This document shows positions 46,312 through 56,844 of a stretch of DNA of 64,000 nt, piece by piece. A model generated the notes under the pieces. It was not told the DNA's origin. It saw only the letters and a list, made by a program, of their open reading frames with translations, and did not search any database. Both the position numbers and the translations under genes were made by a program. Source of the stretch: Mangifera indica (taxonomy: Eukaryota > Streptophyta > Magnoliopsida > Sapindales > Anacardiaceae); assembly GCF_011075055.1 (NCBI RefSeq), contig NC_058151.1, positions 1,922,001-1,986,000 of the forward strand, given 5' to 3'. Within the stretch, counting starts at the first letter, position 1, and each line of letters starts with the position of its first letter.

Positions 46312-48361
46312 ATGGCTCCCAAAAAGCCAAATACTGGTCTCTTTGTAGGGTTAAATAAAGGTCATATTGTGACCAAGAAAGAGTTGCCTCCACGCCCATC
46401 TGATCGTAAAGGGGTAAGTTGTTTATGTCCCAACGAATTTTCATTGCTTACAGGATTCCAATATCTCAAATACTGTATTCATTCAAGAGAAAATTTGTTC
46501 TTTCTTTGCATAACCATCCACCGTTTTGGATATTATTTTTGTCTCCTTTTTTTGGCATTGCTTATATTCCAAGAAATAGAAGTTGTGTTGGTGTTGGTGT
46601 TCAACAGAAACAAGCAAGATCTAAAATTTTTAGGAATTCTGTTGTTCCTTTTTCATTTATCTATCTTCTGAGGCAGGGTTTACATTGTCATCTTCATATT
46701 AGCTTCTTATTTACAATGCTAGGTTTATCATTTGAAATGAGTAAGTTAAATTTCGATATTCCTTCTAATTGGTGGTGAGAATAGTGTTTATATGTAATAT
46801 TCCCTCCTTGCGCCCTTGTTATTGTGTAGAAAGCAAGCAAAAGGGTACACTTTGTGAGGAATGTAATTAGAGAAGTTGCTGGTTTTGCACCATATGAGAA
46901 GAGGATCACTGAGCTTCTGAAAGTTGGGAAGGACAAGCGAGCTCTGAAGGTTGCCAAAAGAAAGTTGGGCACCCACAAGAGGGCAAAGAAGAAGCGTGAG
47001 GAGATGTCTAGTGTTCTCCGCAAGATGAGGTAATTTTCAAGCAGATACCATTTTTATTTGGGGAAATTGAAATTTTCACTCTTATTTTAATCCGTGTATA
47101 CATAAATATCACTCATTTTAAACTTTAAACAAATATACCATAACAGTAATCAACTTCTCCAAAATACCCTTCTTTAATCTTTCATGCAGAGATTTTCTCT
47201 TTTTTTTTTTCTCTGTAACTTTTTCTCTTTTTTTTCATCTTTCAAGTGATAAATGAATTATGCAGAGAGATCCCCTCTCTTCTTTCTCATCTTCAAAAAC
47301 AAAAAAAGTAAAGAAATAATTGAATTTTTCAGATTAAGAATTTTTCAAAGTAAGGATATAAAAAAAAAAAAGCAATCTACAAAAACTTAACCACATCTAC
47401 TTTATATCTTGGAAGAAATGATGATTGAAGAAGATCATTTAGTAGGATTTAACTAAAAAAAAAAATTGGCATTTAAGGATTTAACTAAAAAAAAAAGTAA
47501 AAAAAGGTTGGCGTAAAAGTTAATTGAGTAATAAGGGTTGACGGTAACGCCAACTCTTATTATATATTATAATATATTATAATATAATATAATATTATAA
47601 TTATTATATTATATTATAATATATATAATATATAATATATATAACGCCAACCCTTGGCGTTAATGCCAAGAGTTGGCGTTGACGGCAACTCTTATTATCA
47701 AGTTAACTTTTACGTCAATTCTTTTTTTTTCAGTTAAATGTCAATTTTTTTTTTCTAGTTCAATCCTTAAATGTTAATTTTTTATTTTTTTTCAGTTAAA
47801 TCTTACTAAATGATATTCTTCGATCGTAATTTCTTTCAGGGTATAAAGTGGATGTGGTTGAGTTTTTGTGTGTTACTTTTTTTTTTTTATATCCTTACTT
47901 TGAAGAATTCTTAATCTGAGGAATTCAGTTATTTCCTTCTTTATTTTGTTTTTGAAGATGAGGAAGAAAAGAGAGGATCTCTCTACATGATTCCTTTGTA
48001 ATTTGAAAGATGAAGAAGAAAAGAGAGAATCTCTGCATGAAAGATTAAAGATGGGTATTTTGGGGAAGTTGATTACTGTTGTGGTATATTTGTTTAAGCT
48101 TTAGAATGAGTGACATTTATGTATACACGGATTAAAATAAGGGTAAAAATTTCAATTTCCCTTTTATTTGTGCTTTAGTGTATACTTGGCATTGAGTGTA
48201 CATAAAACTTTAATACCCCAACTTGATCAAATCATTATAAGCCAAAATCTTCTTGGTTTCAGAAAGCTACTTTTTTATTTTTTTCTCTGAAGACAAAATT
48301 TAACTCATTTCTCTGTAAATTTTACTGCAGGGCCACTGGTGGTGGAGACAAGAAGAAGTGA
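46312..48361 (+). CDS. RPL36: 60S ribosomal protein L36 (eL36)
   Basis: Three coding exons: 46312-46413, 46830-47029, 48331-48361; 333 nt, 110 aa, the normal plant length. The protein reads [20 protein letters not shown] at the start, then [40 protein letters not shown] and a basic end [20 protein letters not shown] plus K and the stop. It is a small basic protein of the large ribosomal subunit. All introns are GT-AG; the last (1.3 kb) contains a 1.1-kb fold-back transposon. The upstream leader intron ends at 46310. Decayed relatives of this gene lie at 56845 and probably at 50445. All codons are intact here, so it is the functional copy. Confidence 0.96.
47061..48161. mobile_element. Fold-back (long inverted repeat) MULE in the last RPL36 intron
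   Basis: The left end GGGAAATTGAAATTTTCACT and the right end (complement GGGAAATTGAAATTTTTACC) begin inverted arms that stay alignable for several hundred bases, for example TTTAATCTTTCATGCAGAGA on the left and its complement near 48020. TTTTATTTG flanks both sides exactly (47052-47060 and 48162-48170), a 9-bp target duplication. The centre (about 47560-47650) is a TA-rich palindrome flanked by GGCGTTAACGCCAAC-type words. It has no transposase gene. A transcript through the intron would fold into a hairpin of about 1 kb. Confidence 0.9.
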
Positions 48362-48769
48362 GCCTGACTTTTGATTTCATAGTTATAAGAGTTCGTTTAG
48401 CTTAATTAAGAACTTTGTTTGAATTTAAGATGAGATATTGGAAGAGCAATGGCATGATGCCTTTAAAACGTTTATTCTGCCCTTTTTTTAATTTTATGTA
48501 CGGAGAATTATTTAGTTATTTGTTTTCAATTATGTTGGCGCTTCATCGTATTTTCTTGCAGAATCAAACACTGCAATTCTCTTTTACATCAACCAGACTT
48601 CATTAATAAGCAAATATGGATGAATCCTAAGAAACTATGGGGACTAAATTGAACTAAACATCTAAAATGAAAAGAAATAATCTATAGTGAACCAAACACT
48701 GCGAACAAGTACCTGTTGATCCAATAAAGTAATTGCAAATTTTCTAATGGCAGTACTAAGAATAATATT

Positions 48770-48985
48770 ATATTCGAATTGAGTTTGAGTTTATTTAAAC
48801 TCAAATTTGATTTGGATTTAAGTTCAAAGTGAGTTTTGAATATAGTTTGATATTAAAATAATATTATTTTGATGTATATAAATTAAAATGATATAATTTT
48901 AATTAATTTGTATTAAATTTGGTACGTTTGTAAGCTTGGAGGAGTGAATATCCTGAAACTTGAGTTTGGGCTCGAAGTACCTAAA
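48770..48985. repeat. Dispersed GAGTTT/GATTTG-word repeat
   Basis: ATTCGAATTGAGTTTGAGTT, TTGATTTGGATTTAAGTTC and AAACTTGAGTTTGGGCTCG match the family at 3370 and 57660. The repeat is followed at about 48995 by a short MULE-type end fragment (CCAATGACTATGTCCCACC). Confidence 0.5.
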
Positions 48986-49297
48986 TTTTGCGAAAGCCCA
49001 ATGACTATGTCCCACCACAACTTTAATGAACTTATGTATTCCAATTGAAAAGATTTATTTTCTCATTGGTAGGAGGAGAAGCACTGCAAAGGCCAAAGAG
49101 ATCCTGATTAAAGGAAACTTGAGAAATGGAAATCCTGATTATATTTGAGAGTTCTGATTAGGAAAGTCTATCAGAAACAGGAAACCTAGATCATTAGTTT
49201 ACTATCAAACTTTCTTACTGATTTCCTTCTCTTAAACTGATTAATCTTCCCTACATTTTTTCTTTATATATACCACTACTACATCACCCCAAAAAAC

Positions 49298-49549
49298 CCA
49301 TCAAGATTTTTCACCTCCTTGCTTCTCTTTGCAGTCAAATTCCTCAAGATTTTTGCGTCTTTGTTGTTCTTCAAGAATGGTTTCAAGAAAGAAGACTCAA
49401 GAACAAACCCCCACCCCAAAAAACCCATCAAGATTCTCACCTTCTTGCTTCTCTTTGCCTTCAAATTCCTCAAGATTTTTGCGTCTTTCTTGTTCTTCAA
49501 GAATGGTTTCAAGAAAGGTGGCTAAAGAACAAACCCCCAAGAAAGAAAA
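49298..49549 (+). repeat. 126-bp in-frame tandem duplication at the B3 gene start
   Basis: 49298-49423 and 49424-49549 are near-identical; both begin CCCATCAAGATT and contain TCCTCAAGATTTTTGCGTCT and CTTCAAGAATGGTTTCAAGA. The unit is 126 bp, exactly 42 codons. What was 5' leader plus the first codons has been copied, creating an upstream in-frame ATG. Confidence 0.9.
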
Positions 49550-50273
49550 ACTAGACTGTTCTTTTGATGAGATACTGAAGCGCACGAAAATAATGGACTT
49601 TAAGAACTGCAACAACTCACAAGAAACTGAAGAAAGAAGTGGGATTTCAACGGAGTTCAATGTTGTTCATCAATGCAAGATCAAGGACGAAACAAGGGAA
49701 TACATTCAAATTTCAACACAACTCAAGCTGTCTGATGATACTTGGCCTACAAAAGACATGCCGGTAGCTATAGTATACTTTGCGGGGCTTGAGAAGAAAA
49801 GAGAGATGGCCAACTCCAAGATAGCAATGATGCAATTTTACAGTCCTGAAGAGGAGGAAGAGGAAAGACTGCTGGGAGTTTCAACCAAACCAACTCTTTA
49901 CACTGACCCCTGGAAGATAAAGAAGAGGCTAACACCAAGTGACCTGGGTCATCTGTGCAGGCTTTTGCTGCAAACAAATATGGTGGGGAAGTATATTTTG
50001 CCATATCTTAGTAGTGATGAGGTTAATAAGGTTCAGAGTAAAGAGGGTTTCAGAGTGTCGATGTGGGATCAAGATACTGAATCCCAGCACTCTTTGATTC
50101 TGAAAAAGTGGTCGACTTCAAAGAGCTACGTTTTGGTTGATGGATGGGGTCAGAAATTCGTAAACCGAAGGGGCTTGAAGGCAGGAGATGATGTTGGTAT
50201 CTATTGGGATCCTTACACAGCAAGACTTAATTTTCACGTCATTCAACGAGCTGTGCCTCAAGCCTCAAATTAA
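49377..50273 (+). CDS. B3-domain protein, At2g33720-like
   Basis: An intronless frame of 299 codons including the stop (298 aa). It starts MVSRKKTQEQTPTPKNPSRF. A second MVSRK occurs 42 codons later (ATG at 49503), which matches the start of both decayed paralogues and is probably the ancestral start. The middle has a polyacidic PEEEEEERLLGVSTKPTLY. The B3 domain fills the last ~110 residues: TPSDLGHLCRLLL, ILPYLSSDEVNKVQ, WDQDTESQHSLILKKW, YVLVDGWGQKFVNRRGLKAG and a terminal strand RLNFHVIQRA. Plant B3 domains bind DNA, and this REM/At2g33720-type subgroup is poorly known; targets are unknown. Start choice is uncertain (49377 or 49503). Two pseudogene copies lie at 55688 and 58448. Confidence 0.88.
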   Translation: MVSRKKTQEQTPTPKNPSRFSPSCFSLPSNSSRFLRLSCSSRMVSRKVAKEQTPKKEKLDCSFDEILKRTKIMDFKNCNNSQETEERSGISTEFNVVHQCKIKDETREYIQISTQLKLSDDTWPTKDMPVAIVYFAGLEKKREMANSKIAMMQFYSPEEEEEERLLGVSTKPTLYTDPWKIKKRLTPSDLGHLCRLLLQTNMVGKYILPYLSSDEVNKVQSKEGFRVSMWDQDTESQHSLILKKWSTSKSYVLVDGWGQKFVNRRGLKAGDDVGIYWDPYTARLNFHVIQRAVPQASN

Positions 50274-50444
50274 CATTTAATAGTATTGGTGATGTGATGT
50301 ATGCAAGGCACATAAGAGCACGTAGTGAGCCTAGATGTCTAGAATAGTGAGATTCAGTAGTGAGTTCAACTGTCAATGTTTTGTTATTGGTTTGTTTGCT
50401 TAATAAATAAATTTATCACTACATATCTTTTGCGTTCTATAAAG

Positions 50445-50516
50445 AAGCTCATATTCCAAGATATAGAGGTTGCGTTTGTGTTGGTATTCAACAAAAACAT
50501 GCCAGACGTAAAAAAA
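50445..50516 (+). repeat. Fragment matching RPL36 intron 2
   Basis: CATATTCCAAGATATAGAGG and TTGGTATTCAACAAAAACAT closely match 46560-46625 in RPL36 intron 2 (TATATTCCAAGAAATAGAAG, GTGTTCAACAGAAACAAG). It marks a remnant of a second RPL36 copy lying after the intact B3 gene. Confidence 0.6.
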
Positions 50517-51004
50517 ATAGTGTCGTTTGATTTTGGTGATTTTTTATTATTAAAATAAAAAAATTATTTTGAAAATAAATTATTGGATATAAATTATTAT
50601 TATATTTAATAAAATTTAATAAAAATAGGTTTTATAAATAATTAATGTGTTTGATTAACAATAATAAAATAACACTAATAAATTATTTTATTTAAATATC
50701 TTTTTATATAATTATTTTTAAATTTTTTTATATTATTTATTATATTAATTAAAAATAAATTTATTTTTATCTTAAAAAATTAATAAATAATAATATAATT
50801 AATTAATAAATTAATAAATAATAATATAATTAATAGCTAAGGTAAATGCGATAATTAGATTATCACTTATATTACTTGTTATGTCAATATTAGTAATAAA
50901 AAATTTCTGTAATATTTTATTACTGACAAACTAAATAAAGTAATACAAGTATCAAAAAATATATTACTAAAGAAATCTTTAAAACATTTTAACCAAACGC
51001 CCCA
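50517..51004. repeat. AT-rich MITE-like repeat
   Basis: Starts near AGTGTCGTTTGATTTTGG and ends AACCAAACGCCCC, approximately complementary. The interior words (GATAATTAGATTATCAC, TATTACTTGTTATGTCAATA) recur at 59061-59551 and 2590-2830. Confidence 0.5.
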
Positions 51005-51364
51005 TAAGGATTCCATTGTTTTGTAGTACTCTTAAGCAGATTTCATATCAATAAAATATGAAAAAAATGTTAGATCTATTGGTGTATACCACATCGTTTA
51101 AGAATGAGAAAATTTGACTAGTTTAATATTGTGTGAGCTCTTTATATTGTTAAAATGAGTTTTGAGTTACAAAAATCAAAATTAAAACTATAATAAATTA
51201 TGTATTCAAAATGAACAATATATTGACCATGAGTTATCCTATTGAACTAAGAATATTACAATAACATCAGAACGGCTAAAAATGTTACAATGTCATCAAA
51301 ACGACTATATCTAAATAATAATAATAATGCTAAGAAGATAAACTTAGACTCTCTAACCACACAA

Positions 51365-51560
51365 GGCCGAATGAGTATTTTCCACCCAAACTTTTTTGAA
51401 AGTCAATTTTTAATTTTAAAAAGTTTATTTTCTTATCCATCCATCAAAATGACTTTTACTTTATAACATATATAAGGGTAATATCATTTATATCATGATA
51501 GTATTAACAAAATTTTTTATATTTTTGTTTGTCATTTCTTTGCATTATAGTTATCAATAT
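51365..51560. mobile_element. Truncated MULE-type element end
   Basis: GGCCGAATGAGTATTTTCCACC followed by CAAACTTTTTTG is a diverged left terminus. No partner end is visible; the following 51540-51930 is TA-rich with ATATGATATATATT repeats. Confidence 0.5.
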
Positions 51561-52552
51561 CCTATGATATATGATATATATTTTATGATACAATATTATA
51601 TAAATAAAAAATAATACATATCATGAAATATATCAAATTAATATAATATAATAAACATATTATATTATACGATATATATCGTATTATACGATATATATTA
51701 TCGATACAGATTAAGATATTTTTTTAGAAAAAATGATGATATTGTAAAAGTATATATGAAAATTTTTAAATTTTTAAATATATTTATAATATTTTTCAAA
51801 ATAATGATATATGAATTAGATTTTTTTATTATTTCATTTTTTAAAAATATAATACGATATTCGATATAGGATATAAAAAATTTGGTTTTTGATGTATGAT
51901 ATAATACATAATTCAGCTACCATAATTGACACTCAGAAAACATCTAAGAATCTGGCGCTCTTTTATTTTATTTCTTGGTCACCAAAAAACACTCAGAAAG
52001 AGCCCATGGATCTAAAAACTCCCTAAAAATTAATAGCAATAACATGCAAACCATGAAAGATCTGATGTTAGGTTGAGGAAATGCGTAGCCGTAAGCCGTT
52101 GGCGGATGAGAGGGAAGAGGCTTCCCATGTGAAGAATGCATCTCATGTAGACATTTCCTTCTTATGCATACTCGTAGAAGTCCCCTTATATGCTTAAGTT
52201 GAAGTTGGCTGCTGGAGGAGAACAACTCTGTTCAATGGCTGGGGAAATACCCAAAAAAGAATCAATATACAGAAGAAGGCTCTAAAAATACAGTGGCCAA
52301 TCTTTCAAATATTCATCTTCCCACTTCATCAACTGTTGTGCAGTGTGAGTCAGCGAAATTAACTCATTTTGTTGAATGTACATCAGTTTTTTGTTTCTTT
52401 CACCGCCTCTTCGCTCTTCTTACCTTCAGGAGTGCCTCCTCTTCTGCTATTGCTTCAACTGCCGTTTTCACCTCCTTGGAAGGTAATTGGTTCTAGACTT
52501 AGATTAGTGTTACCGGGCTGTGGATTATTTTTTTTGTTAGCTAAAAGATTCT
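51561..52552. other. AT-rich spacer and degenerate sequence left of the LINE fragment
   Basis: 51561-51930 is dominated by ATGATATAT words. 51960-52230 has an 85-codon minus-strand ORF (from MFSSSSQLQLKHIRGLLRVC) with no recognised family. 52290-52550 is probably degenerate upstream LINE sequence. Confidence 0.35.
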
Positions 52553-53160
52553 ATGGCACAATATGGTAATAGAATTTTATATGACTCGGGCTTGAGCAGA
52601 GAAGCCAAAGTGAAGGAGGTTATTGTGGATGGTTTTTGGAGATGGACCTTGCCTAATTCGAGGGAGCTGTTTGAGATAAAAAGCTTGCTGCCTCCCATCC
52701 TGTCAGTTGGAGAAGATAGGATAGCTTGGAAATCAAACAACCTTAAAAAATTCTGCCTAAATATGGCTTGGGATATCCTCAGAGAAAAGAAGCGTTTGGT
52801 GCCTTGGAGAAACATTCTTTGGGTCAAGAATTGTATCCAGCGGCATTCTATGATCTTATGGCTTGCCATAAAAGGCAGACTCCATACAAAGGATAAATTA
52901 GGTCAGTTTGGGATTATCAATAATGCTACATGTAGCTTTTGTGAAGACTCTATGGAATCTCTTGATCGCCTCTTCTCCTCTTGCCAGGTATGGGCTGAAG
53001 TATGAATCTGCTTCTTGGGGGAATTATGTGTGTCTTTTAGCTTCAACTCTAATAATCTGATCCATAGGCTGGGGAGATTAAGCATAGGTGCTTTATTTCA
53101 TTTTTAGGGAACGCAACAGGAGAGCGTTTGCAAATGACAAAATGGAGATTAGAACTTCAG
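52553..53160 (+). mobile_element. LINE (L1-type) ORF2 C-terminal fragment, degenerate
   Basis: The frame at 52553-53005 (150 codons) reads YGNRILYDSGLSREAKVKEV, then FCLNMAWDILREKKRLVPW, CIQRHSMILWLAIKGRLHTK, TCSFCEDSMESLDRLFSSC: the zinc-knuckle region (zf-RVT) that follows reverse transcriptase in plant L1 elements. After a frameshift, RERNRRAFANDKMEIRTSVK at about 53107-53160 is the typical end of ORF2. Reverse transcriptase itself is absent, so this is a dead 5'-truncated or rearranged copy. Confidence 0.8.
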
Positions 53161-55190
53161 TAAAAAAATGTTAGGAATGAGGTTAGAGAGAGAGAGCTGC
53201 TTCTTGCTTGAAGATCAAATACACGAGGAGGGATGAGATCAAAAGTGGGGCTTTCCGAGGAGAAAGCCGATAGCTTGGTGTGGGGAGGGCTGGACTTTAT
53301 TTTGCTAACCATGTGTTTTGTTTTGCAGGTCTTTGAGTTTCCCTACAAGGGGGCTGTCCTGCAGAAGCTGGAAGGTTATTTCTTTCTTTGGTTTGTTCTC
53401 AACGCTTGGATCAGCTTTTGGATGGGTCAAGACCTGTCTTCTGGCTTTATGTCGTCAGGATCTTCGTCCCTAGCAAGGTCCAATGGAGATCCCGCATGTT
53501 CCCGCTGATTGTGATAATTCTGGGCAATTGCAGCATTGTCAGGCTGTATCTCTCCACGCAGGATCTTCCAAGACTCCAGGTCGGCTACTGCAGAGTTTGC
53601 AAAGGGTTTCCTAGATTCTTTGCATTGCAGGACGGACTGGATGCTAAAAATTACAGCCTTGTTCATGGCATGCTGAATTCTACTGTGGTGTTTTGGGAAT
53701 ACCCCTCTGTTTTGCTGCTCACCCGATTGAAGTTTTCTCTCTTCCAAGCCTGGGCCCAGCACTATCCCTCCCCAGCCCAGTTTTGTCCAGGTCAGATTGT
53801 TCAGGTCTGAATTTGAAGATGAGCTCCTCGGCGTTGAGTGATTGGTCCATGATGTTTTGTAACTTTAGGTCCTATACTTTGATGAGTCCATCTGACTTGC
53901 CTATTGATGGTTTGTTCTTTCAAGGAGCTGGGGCCTTCAGTTTTCAGCATTATGAAGGGTCCCCGGGAGCAGTATGCAGCAACATTTATGTCATTTATCT
54001 ACAGATACAGTCAAAGCATTCTAGGTCCATGGCGCCAAAAATTATTCCCAGAATTGTTGGGCTATATCCAGTCATTCGTGCTTCTTGGAATGTCTGCCGT
54101 TTAGCCTTTTTTTTTGTTTATTTATTATTGTTATTATTTTTTTCTTCAATGCTGTTTCTTCGTGGGCCTGCTGCAATTTATTTTATTCTTTTGCCCATGA
54201 ACCGATTTTCCTACTGGTACATTTGTGTCTTGGTGGATTTTTCAGGACTCCTTTCTGCTGCAATTTGGCTCCTCTGGAATCTGCTACAGCCTGCCTTGTA
54301 TCTCCCGAATGCTACAGTACTTTTCCCAGGTGCTGCAGAATTCTGAAGTTGCACACAGACCAGTGGAGCAGCCCTTCCGTTGTTCTGCCCAGCTGCACTT
54401 TCACTGCAGAAAATTTGTTTTGCTTCCCCAGATGCAACCCAATCATTTCTTACTGCAGCTGCTCTACTATTGCCTTCAACTGTTTATATCTGCAGCTTGC
54501 TAGAAGCTATTTCAAGCAGTGGATTCGAAGCTGTTTTCTTTGCTGTCTCCCTTTCAACTTAGGAACAAGTATACGAGTTTATGCAGGTGCAGCTGGGCTG
54601 CTGGATTGTCCAGGACCTATTTCCGGGTGCCTTCTCCCAGTTTTTTCTCATTCGAAAAATGCTGTAAAAGGCCCTCATTTGTCTTGTCCAGGATGCAGTG
54701 GTCTCCAGATTTTTTCTGGTCTATCCCATTTGCTAGCCAGAACAATGCCCCTCCTTTTTCCAGAACTCAGCAGCAACAAGGTAGCTCCAGCATGCATCAG
54801 ATGAAGCAGGATCCGAATATGCCAGCCTTTTTCCAGCGTGTGTGCCAGTCTGAAGTAAGTGTTTTTGTGATTTATTTTCCAGCCTATAGTTTTGTCCATT
54901 TAGGAGTGCTTAGAACTGTGGATCCGTTTTGTAACACGTATAGAAAAGGTTCTTTAATCAGGCCTGTCCTTGTATATTTAAAAATTGCTGTCTTTAGGTT
55001 TGTAATGTCACTCTTTTTGAATTCTATATTTGTAGAAATTTTGATAGACATTCAAGAGGAGATTATGTGTTTCCCTCTGTACGGTTTAGTCCTCAAGGAA
55101 TTTTTTCTTGCGGATTCGAACACGGGGTTCTATTTTCATCTTGCAATTGTGGTAAATCTCCCGCAGGCAGCATTTTCCATTTGCTATTTT
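53161..55190. other. Less AT-rich, ORF-dense but unassigned stretch
   Basis: This 2-kb block has clearly higher G+C than its surroundings and several overlapping plus-strand open frames (to 263 codons at 54519-55310, 239 at 54085-54804, 217 at 53693-54346). They overlap each other in different frames, are Cys/Phe/Leu/Ser-rich, and contain no motif I know. CTGCAG and CTGCT words are frequent. The likeliest reading is 3' sequence of a retroelement or a decayed insertion that split the second RPL36-B3 unit. Confidence 0.35.
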
Positions 55191-55430
55191 TCAGAAGAAG
55201 AGGAAGAAGCTTCAAAAACATCTGGGCCACGATCCATTGAGCCTAATTGCAGCTCAACATTAGGCAAACTAATAGCTTCACTTGCATCAGGTGGGTCCAG
55301 TTTCTCTTAGAATCTTTAGGCGGATGGACAACAATCGTATCTGATTTTGTTTCATCCAAGTCATCAAAAGCAGACCAATTGGAATTCGTATAAAGATAAC
55401 CACTGCAGAGGCCAAGGAAGCAGCAACGGT
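55190..55430 (-). pseudogene. Gene fragment in antisense orientation, unidentified
   Basis: On the minus strand a TGCAG acceptor-like site at about 55425 is followed by TNSNWSAFDDLDETKSDTIV, VHPPKDSKRNWT and, after a frameshift, EAISLPNVELQLGSMDRGPD and VFEASSSSSEK with a stop. These phrases look like real protein, not random translation. A shorter related piece (TNSNWSAFEEDSLELP) is at 58055-58170. The parent gene is not in the window and I do not name it. Confidence 0.55.
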
Positions 55431-55687
55431 AACTAGCTCCAGAATCCGGATGGCAAGTAAATAGGAAAGTCATCAGAAACAGGAAGCCTAAGCCTACTTC
55501 AAAACTCTCTCTTATTTATTTCCTTCTCGGATACTGATTAGTCTTCACAGCTTCTTTTTTTTTCTGTATATACCACTACTACATCACCCCCCAGAAACCC
55601 ATCAAGATTTTCACCTCCTTTCTTCCCTTTGCCTTCTAATTCCTCAAGATTTTTCTCTGGCTTTTGTGTCTTTCTTGTTCTTCAAGA

Positions 55688-56480
55688 ATGGTTTCAAGAA
55701 AGGAGCTTCACAAACAAGCCCCCAAGAAAGAAAAGCTAGACTATTCTTTTTATGAAATTCTGAAACCCATGAAAATGATAGACTTGAACTGCAACAACTC
55801 TCGAGAAACTGGAGAAAGAAGTCAGATTTCAACGGAGTTCAGTGTTGTTCATCAATGCAAGCGGGAAACAAGCGACCCCAGTCTTTCGCCAATACAGAAT
55901 TACATTCAAATTTCAACACAACCCAAGCTGTTTGATGACACTTGACCCAGAAAAGACGTTCCAGTAGTGGCTACAATATACTTATCGGGACTTGAGAAGA
56001 AAAGAGAGATGGATAATTCCAAGATTGCACTGATGAATTATTACAGTCCTGAAGAGGAGGAAGAGGAAAGACTGCTGGGAGTTTCAACCAAACCAACTCT
56101 GTACGTTGACCCGTGGAAGATGAAGAAGAGGCTAACACACACCAAGTGACCTTGGTCAACTTTGCAGACTTTTGCTGCAAACAAGTTTGGTGGAGAAGCA
56201 TATTTTGCCATATCTCACAAGTGATGAGGTTAACAAGGTTCAGAGTAAAAAGGGTTTCAGAGTCTTGATATGTGATCAAGATACTGAATCCCAACACTCT
56301 TTGATTCTGAAGAAGTGGTCGACTTCAAAGAGCTACGTCTTGATTGATGGATGGAGTCAGAAATTTGTAAAGCGGAGGGGCTTGAATGCAGGAGATGATG
56401 TTGATTTCTATTGGGATCCTTACACGGCAAGACTTAATTTTCATGTCATTCAAAGAGCTGTGTCTCAAGCCTCAAATTAA
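55688..56480 (+). pseudogene. B3-domain pseudogene, copy 2
   Basis: It aligns along its whole length with the intact gene at 49377, beginning at that gene's second MVSRK (MVSRKELHKQAPKKEKLDYS) and ending RLNFHVIQRAVSQASN. Two lesions are visible. TGA at 55943-55945 stands where the intact copy has TGG (DDTW). An extra ACAC near 56136 shifts frame before the B3 domain, which is then open again from 56172. It lacks the 126-bp tandem duplication. It also has CKRETSDPSLSPIQ, longer than the intact copy at that point. The B3 part alone (102 codons) is uninterrupted. Confidence 0.88.
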
Positions 56481-56580
56481 CATTTAACAATGTCAGTGAT
56501 GTGAAGCAATGAAGAAGGGTACATAAGAGGACGTAGAGAGTTCAGATTTTAGAAACAAATATTAATGTTTTGTTATCGGT

Positions 56581-56844
56581 TTATTTGCTTAAAAGTTGTA
56601 ATATCAAATACCCAAAAAGGAGAAATAAAAATTTATCACTATAGCTTTTGTTCTTGTTTGTGAATTCATAAGCTGTTTCTTAGTTGATTTATTTATATAT
56701 TCTCTTGACCATATGAACTCTTTGTGTGTGTTTAAATGGACGGGTTTCTTTTTTTTTTTTTTTTTTCTAGTTTTGCTTTCTGGGTTGTTAGAAATTTGGG
56801 TCAATTGTGTATTTATTTAGTTTATGTATATGTGTTGGCAGGTT
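56581..56844 (+). pseudogene. Copied RPL36 leader-intron sequence
   Basis: TGTGAATTCATAAGCT, CTCTTGACCATATGAAC and AGAAATTTGGGTCAATTGTG match 45845-45905 and 46258-46280 in the intact RPL36 leader intron, with a long internal deletion and a T-run of about 17. It ends in GTTGGCAGGTTATGGCTCC, the intron end plus start codon. Confidence 0.8.

Noticed and set aside
51968..52225. 85-codon minus-strand ORF MFSSSSQLQLKHIRGLLRVC
   Set aside because: No family recognised; it lies between AT-rich repeat and LINE debris, so a chance frame is more likely.
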